Source: Tragulus kanchil
Lineage: Eukaryota; Chordata; Mammalia; Artiodactyla; Tragulidae
Direction of reading: 5' to 3'
NCBI GenBank assembly: GCA_022376925.1
Contig: JAIOJX010000005.1
Coordinates: 94,089,001-94,153,000, forward strand
Length of the DNA stretch: 64,000 bases
The position numbers and the translations under genes are program-made. Positions within the stretch are counted from its first letter, which is position 1, and each line of letters opens with the position of its first letter. The notes beneath the pieces are model-generated. The model had not been told where the DNA came from, made no database searches, and saw only the letters and a program-made list of their open reading frames with translations. Of the stretch, positions 58,221-64,000 are shown in pieces.

Positions 58221-60460
58221 TGTGCAGTGCTAGAGACCTAGGTTTGATTCCTGTGGTGGGAAGATCCCCTGGAGGAGGGCATGACAACCCACTCCAGTAT
58301 TCTTTCCTAGAGGGTCCCCATGGACAGAGGAGACTAGCAGGCTATGGTCCATGGGGTTGCAAAGAGTCGGACATGACTGACAGCACCTGGGTACAACCAG
58401 CCCAGGTAAAAGGCTAATGTGAAAACTTGAAATTATTCAGGTTTCTGCCACAGAGCTTCATTATTAAAAGCTAAAACAAAATGAGGAATGGCACATATGT
58501 AGAAAACCTGTCCAGAACTCACCTATGGAGAAGTAAAATGAGTGTTGGGGGACTCTACAGAAAATAATTTTACTTTTCTGCACAGGTAGGGCATTGAAAT
58601 ATGGAGAGTAATTAGTGACTGATTATGGATAAAATGCTAGAGTATATAGGTTTACATGTAAGTGGGGGTGCTGAAATCTGGGACCCTGATGCCATCCTTG
58701 CTGTAAAGCTGGAGACAGCGGTCTTTGTTCCCCTGAAGACACTTGTATTCCAAAAGGTTAGAGACTGAATCCTCCCTTCTATAGAACCATGCCCTGGATC
58801 ATTTTTAGTGCTTTTGACCTGTAGTACCAACTTTGTATAGGACTCCTGACTTCTCTCTCATTGCACCGAATAAAATATTAAATATGTCAGAACCACACAG
58901 TCATTGGTTTTAAGTACATTTATCTATTCTGTTCCAGAAACTGTATGAGAACCTCAGAATGCTGAAGGGCATTTACAGAAATCCTTAAGATACCTGAGCA
59001 GTGTCTCCCTCGGATCAGAAATAAAGCTCAGATGTTCACTCTCACTACTTCTGTACAACACTTTATAATTGCTAGAATGCCTTATATTCACAGATGACAG
59101 AACTGTTTACACAGAAATTGTTTCTTTTTTTTACATATTATCAAAGAACCAGAACAAATGAATTCATTAGCAGGGTTGCAGGATTCAACATAAATGTGCA
59201 TATACCAAGTATTTTTACTGTTTTAAATTAACACTAAATCAAAGTAAAAATACTTAGAAATATATTTAATGAAATATTGGCAAAACTGCTCAACCTAAAA
59301 ATATAGAGCCAGGGAAATGCAGATTAAAAGTTCGTTATGGCCTAGTATGGATGTCCACCATTTGTGCAGTGCTAGAGACCTAGGTTTGATTCCTGTGGTG
59401 GGAAGATCCCCTGGAGGAGGGCATGACAACCCACTCCAGTATTCTTTCCTAGAGGGTCCCCATGGACAGAGGAGACTAGCAGGCTATGGTCCATGGGGTT
59501 GCAAAGAGTCGGACATGACTGACAGCACCTGGGTACAACCAGCCCAGGTAAAAGGCTAATGTGAAAACTTGAAATTATTCAGGTTTCTGCCACAGAGCTT
59601 CATTATTAAAAGCTAAAACAAAATGAGGAATGGCACATATGTAGAAAACCTGTCCAGAACTCACCTATGGAGAAGTAAAATGAGTGTTGGGGGACTCTAC
59701 AGAAAATAATTTTACTTTTCTGCACAGGTAGGGCATTGAAATATGGAGAGTAATTAGTGACTGATTATGGATAAAATGCTAGAGTATATAGGTTTACATG
59801 TAAGTGGGGGTGCTGAAATCTGGGACCCTGATGCCATCCTTGCTGTAAAGCTGGAGACAGGGGTCTTTGTTCCCTGAAGACACTTGTATTCCAAAAGGTT
59901 AGAGACTGAATCCTCCCTTCTATAGAACCATGCCCTGGATCATTTTTAGTGCTTTTGACCTGTAGTACCAACTTTGTATAGGACTCCTGACTTCTCTCTC
60001 ATTGCACCGAATAAAATATTAAATATGTCAGAACCACACAGTCATTGGTTTTAAGTACATTTATCTATTCTGTTCCAGAAACTGTATGAGAACCTCAGAA
60101 TGCTGAAGGGCATTTACAGAAATCCTTAAGATACCTGAGCAGTGTCTCCCTCGGATCAGAAATAAAGCTCAGATGTTCACTCTCACTACTTCTGTACAAC
60201 ACTTTATAATTGCTAGAATGCCTTATATTCACAGATGACAGAACTGTTTACACAGAAATTGTTTCTTTTTTTTACATATTATCAAAGAACCAGAACAAAT
60301 GAATTCATTAGCAGGGTTGCAGGATTCAACATAAATGTGCATATACCAAGTATTTTTACTGTTTTAAATTAACACTAAATCAAAGTAAAAATACTTAGAA
60401 ATATATTTAATGAAATATTGGCAAAACTGCTCAACCTAAAAATACAGAACCAGGGAAATG
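58221..60460. repeat. Adjacent direct duplication D19 (offset about 1,141)
   Basis: Copy A is about 58,221-59,319 and copy B about 59,363-60,460, with about 43 bp of filler. Differences are 'cagcggtc' versus 'caggggtc', 'ttcccctg' versus 'ttccctg', and 'tatagagcc' versus 'tacagaacc'. Confidence 0.92.
58400..59089. other. Unassigned intronic stretch
   Basis: No gene, RNA or repeat recognised. Confidence 0.35.
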
Positions 60461-62250
60461 AGACGTTAGACCCAAGTAGAGGTATCCCATGGTCTAATTC
60501 TCCAGAATGTGTAAAAACAGTTATAATTTTAACATATGTTATAGATTAGTGTTCTTGGCAACATTCTGTATTTACTGGCAAGAATCTTGAAGAAAGCTGC
60601 TAACTTGGGAGGCTAAAAGGCCAATACTGCCAGATGTCAAGATTTTATGTTATAAAGACAGTGTTCACTGTACCATTTACAGTAGCTGAGACACAGGTGC
60701 CCTTCAACTGATGATAAACATATATGCTCAGTGGAACCTTATGTAGTCATTAAATAAGTTCTGTCATTTGCAGGAATATGGATGCACCCATTTTGTTTAG
60801 TGGAATAAGCTGAAGAAAGAAATACTATATATATGATACCAACTGAATATAAAAAATGAGTATATGCAAAACAGAAAACAAACTTACGGTAAGGGAGGAA
60901 CAAATTGGGGTTCTGGTTTAAGAGATACAAACTTAAGTATAAAATAGGTAAGCAATAAAGAGAGATTGTACAGCACAGAATTATGTTACCTTGCAGTAAC
61001 TTATAATGGAGTATAATTTGCAAAAATATTGAGTCACTGTTTGTACACCTCAAACTAATATTGTACATCAATTGTAATTTAAAAATATTTCTTTTTTTCA
61101 AATACCACAAAATAAATTTACTTTCAAACTATGTTTCAAATATGTACCTTAAGTTCTGGGATAGTACCAGTGTCTGACATGTGCATAGAACCACACAGTC
61201 ATTGGTTTTAAGTACATTTATCTATTCTGTTCCAGAAACTGTATGAGAACCTCAGAATGCTGAAGGGCATTTACAGAAATCCTTAAGATACCTGAGCAGT
61301 GTCTCCCTCGGATCAGAAATAAAGCTCAGATGTTCACTCACTACTTCTGTACAACACTTTATAATTGCTAGAATGCCTTATATTCACAGATGACAGAACT
61401 GTTTACACAGAAATTGTTTCTTTTTTTTACATATTATCAAAGAACCAGAACAAATGAATTCATTAGCAGGGTTGCAGGATTCAACATAAATGTGCATATA
61501 CCAAGTATTTTTACTGTTTTAAATTAACACTAAATCAAAGTAAAAATACTTAGAAATATATTTAATGAAATATTGGCAAAACTGCTCAACCTAAAAATAC
61601 AGAACCAGGGAAATGAGACGTTAGACCCAAGTAGAGGTATCCCATGGTCTAATTCTCCAGAATGTGTAAAAACAGTTATAATTTTAACATATGTTATAGA
61701 TTAGTGTTCTTGGCAACATTCTGTATTTACTGGCAAGAATCTTGAAGAAAGCTGCTAACTTGGGAGGCTAAAAGGCCAATACTGCCAGATGTCAAGATTT
61801 TATGTTATAAAGACAGTGTTCACTGTACCATTTACAGTAGCTGAGACACAGGTGCCCTTCAACTGATGATAAACATATATGCTCAGTGGAACCTTATGTA
61901 GTCATTAAATAAGTTCTGTCATTTGCAGGAATATGGATGCACCCATTTTGTTTAGTGGAATAAGCTGAAGAAAGAAATACTATATATATGATACCAACTG
62001 AATATAAAAAATGAGTATATGCAAAACAGAAAACAAACTTACGGTAAGGGAGGAACAAATTGGGGTTCTGGTTTAAGAGATACAAACTTAAGTATAAAAT
62101 AGGTAAGCAATAAAGAGAGATTGTACAGCACAGAATTATGTTACCTTGCAGTAACTTATAATGGAGTATAATTTGCAAAAATATTGAGTCACTGTTTGTA
62201 CACCTCAAACTAATATTGTACATCAATTGTAATTTAAAAATATTTCTTTT
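59090..62250 (+). mobile_element. L1 3' part, sense orientation
   Basis: The left part resembles ORF2 sense sequence ('gaattcattagcagggttgc'). The right part is L1 3' end ('gtgcccttcaactgatgata', 'ggaatatggatgcacccatt', 'ataatggagtataatttgca', 'caaactaatattgtacatca'), ending in A/T-rich sequence. It runs opposite to the other L1s. Length is inflated by D19 and D20. Confidence 0.75.
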
Positions 62251-62336
62251 TTTCAAATACCACAAAATAAATTTACTTTCAAACTATGTTTCAAATATGT
62301 ACCTTAAGTTCTGGGATAGTACCAGTGGAATACGGT
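60030..62336. repeat. Adjacent direct duplication D20 (offset 1,155-1,157)
   Basis: Copy A is about 60,030-61,186 and copy B 61,187-62,336. A ends 'ccagtgtctgacatgtgcat', a shortened form of 'ccagtggaatacggtacgac' plus 'atgtgcat' after B. The left part also occurs at about 58,888, a third copy. Confidence 0.92.
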
Positions 62337-62412
62337 ACGACATGTGCATATCTTTACATATAGTACATCCTGCACAACAACAATTATCTGAAGTTAAAAA
62401 CAGGCAAACTTG

Positions 62413-62591
62413 GGCTTCCCTGGTGGTGCACTGGGTAAAGATTCTGCCTTGCAGTACAGGGGGCGCCGGAGCGGCTGGACCGATGGGTCCAACTACCGAG
62501 CCAGTGCTGTGCAGCAAGGGAGGCCCACACAGGCCAAAAAAGAACAAAGACGGATGATGAAAGACCAATAGAAGTGACCAAAAAAAAAACT
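62413..62591 (+). mobile_element. tRNA-Glu-headed SINE with internal deletion (copy 11)
   Basis: Sense. Perfect 11-bp target-site duplication (aggcaaacttg) at 62,402-62,412 and 62,592-62,602. The head and A-box are present, but after 'gggggcgccgg' it jumps straight to 'agcggctggaccgatgggtc', so the B-box region is gone. The rest of the body is also shortened. It ends in poly-A. Confidence 0.9.
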
Positions 62592-62950
62592 AGGCAAACT
62601 TGATCTATGATGATAGAAGGGGTGATGTTACTTACTGGGAAGATACCAGAGGGCATTTTTGTTCCATATGTTCATCTTCATTGATACATAGGCATCTCTG
62701 TATAGAACATTTTATTTACTTGAATGCTTAAACATCTGTACTTTACTAATTTGTACTTAGCTCATTATATAATTTATGCCTTAACAAACAGCGTTTGAGA
62801 GTGACACTGGGAAGACGGTGTTGCTGGATCATGCCTGAATGTGTGAGCCATGTCAGCAGGCATTCCAAAGGACCAGAGCCACTAAGATGGAATTCATCTC
62901 TGAACTCATTTCCTTGTAAACTCCATGTAGTTCACATCCCGCTGACTCAC

Positions 62951-63046
62951 CTGGGACACTGCGGCTGGAGCACTCTTCCTCTGATATCCATGGCTCCTCT
63001 CCTTGCTCCAGTTTGAGGATCACTTCTGGCTTAGGGATACAGTACC
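62951..63046 (-). CDS. KRAB-B exon
   Basis: A 96-bp exon, the usual KRAB-B size, between 'tctcattcacag' and 'cccag/gtgagtcag' on the minus strand. It reads [19 protein letters not shown] followed by an acidic stretch, a clear KRAB-B box. Phase 1 at both ends suits joining to KRAB-A (phase 1) and to the finger exon at 50,747. Confidence 0.93.
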
Positions 63047-63252
63047 CTGTGAATGAGAATTACATGACTTGAGACAAATTGGACAAGTGTCAGGGCCTTG
63101 AAGGGGCAGGACAGTGTATCTCAAAGAATACACAATAAAGAGAGCTCACTTAATCCTATTATGGGACAGAGGACCACACATACTTTCTGGTACCCAAAAG
63201 GGATAAACGGTCCTTGGCCTCTAAATCCCAACCCTAAGCAGTAGTATAGTCA

Positions 63253-63435
<183 letters not shown>

Positions 63436-64000
63436 CTAGAAAACCACACTTCAACTTAGTCTTCACTGGTGAGAATCAGGTGATTGACATGGCGAAAAAA
63501 GTTTGAAGACTAATTTTTACCATTTTCCTGTTGAAAATGGACCAGAAAATGTTAGCAAAATCTCTCTACTATATAGCTTATACTGTAGTGTATGTAGTAT
63601 TACACTTTGTGATTAAACAAAAGAAACCACGGTAGAAATAGCATTGAGAATTGGTTTATTACTTAATGGACTGAAACTGTCTTAGTTTTTGAGATCTCCT
63701 AAGCTGAATAATTTAGTCTTCCTGGTCTCCAAGCACTTATAAGGAAACACTAACACATACCTACCATAAAACTTAAACGATTTATCACAAGTACATGCAA
63801 TGCTGACAGATCATAAAGAGGTGCTATGCAAGTTCATGTGAGGGTGTCAGCACCCTGGATTGCACTGAGTAGATAAAACTTGCAGTGCTTAAGTATCAAC
63901 AGCAGTTCCTTTGCAAATATATGGCGAAACTGTAAGAAAAGAACACATGTGCCAAGCCAGTGGACTGCACAACAGGACAGGAGAGTGAGTCTGAACCTCA
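63436..64000. other. Sequence upstream of KRAB-A, unassigned
   Basis: Presumed intron of the zinc-finger gene. No upstream exon, CpG island or repeat recognised. Confidence 0.4.

Larger units (their letters stand above)
56161..58391. repeat. Adjacent direct duplication D18 (offset 1,134-1,138)
   Basis: Copy A is about 56,161-57,256 and copy B about 57,299-58,391, with filler 57,257-57,298. Copies differ in small indels ('gttttttctt' versus 'gtttttctt'). Confidence 0.92.

Noticed and set aside
60739..61110. 123-codon minus-strand frame and its copy at 61,894
   Set aside because: Antisense of a sense-oriented L1 3' end.
1197..62336. Tandem repeats as a possible array-type system or CRISPR-like structure
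   Set aside because: Units are 1.1 kb of unrelated content, two copies each, without short regular repeats and spacers.

Overview
This is mammalian nuclear DNA from a ruminant. The evidence is several Bov-tA SINEs, one Bov-A2 element, CHR-type tRNA-Glu SINEs, ruminant-type L1 sequence and a class I endogenous retrovirus (ERV) remnant, with no bacterial-style gene packing. Species and chromosome cannot be fixed from the sequence alone. Most of the window is interspersed repeats.

Layout. Positions 1-14,660 hold two or more decayed L1 elements lying antisense, riddled with SINEs. Positions 14,660-33,300 are mostly non-repetitive, with a few exon-like open stretches I cannot name, some SINEs and one short L1 3' end. 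Positions 33,300-35,300 carry an antisense class I ERV gag remnant split by a Bov-tA. Positions 35,701-36,200 are a 500-N gap. Positions 36,201-41,480 hold two more antisense L1s, one after the other. Positions 41,500-46,600 are GC-rich, with loosely repeated blocks and two related LTR-like stretches. Positions 49,323-63,435 contain the one gene I recognise, a KRAB C2H2 zinc-finger gene on the minus strand. KRAB-A lies at 63,313-63,435, KRAB-B at 62,951-63,046, and a ten-finger exon at 49,323-50,747. Its long intron is filled with L1 and SINE sequence. The zinc-finger exon carries a frameshift between the KRAB-linked frame and the finger array, and KRAB-A lacks its usual splice donor. As assembled it is therefore broken.

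The dominant structural signal is a series of about 20 adjacent direct duplications. Nineteen have nearly constant unit offset (about 1.07-1.16 kb) whatever their content, and one is 557 bp. The copies differ mainly by small indels, the junctions are ragged, and several chain so that some segments occur three times. This looks like unmerged contig overlaps rather than biology. If so, about 21 kb of the window is artificial and features inside the pairs are counted twice.

The most interesting biological signal is a CpG-rich tRNA-Glu-headed SINE group (about eleven independent insertions, many with clear target-site duplications). It has a GC-rich body unlike Bov-tA and looks young. I found no new multi-gene system, RNA gene or CRISPR array.
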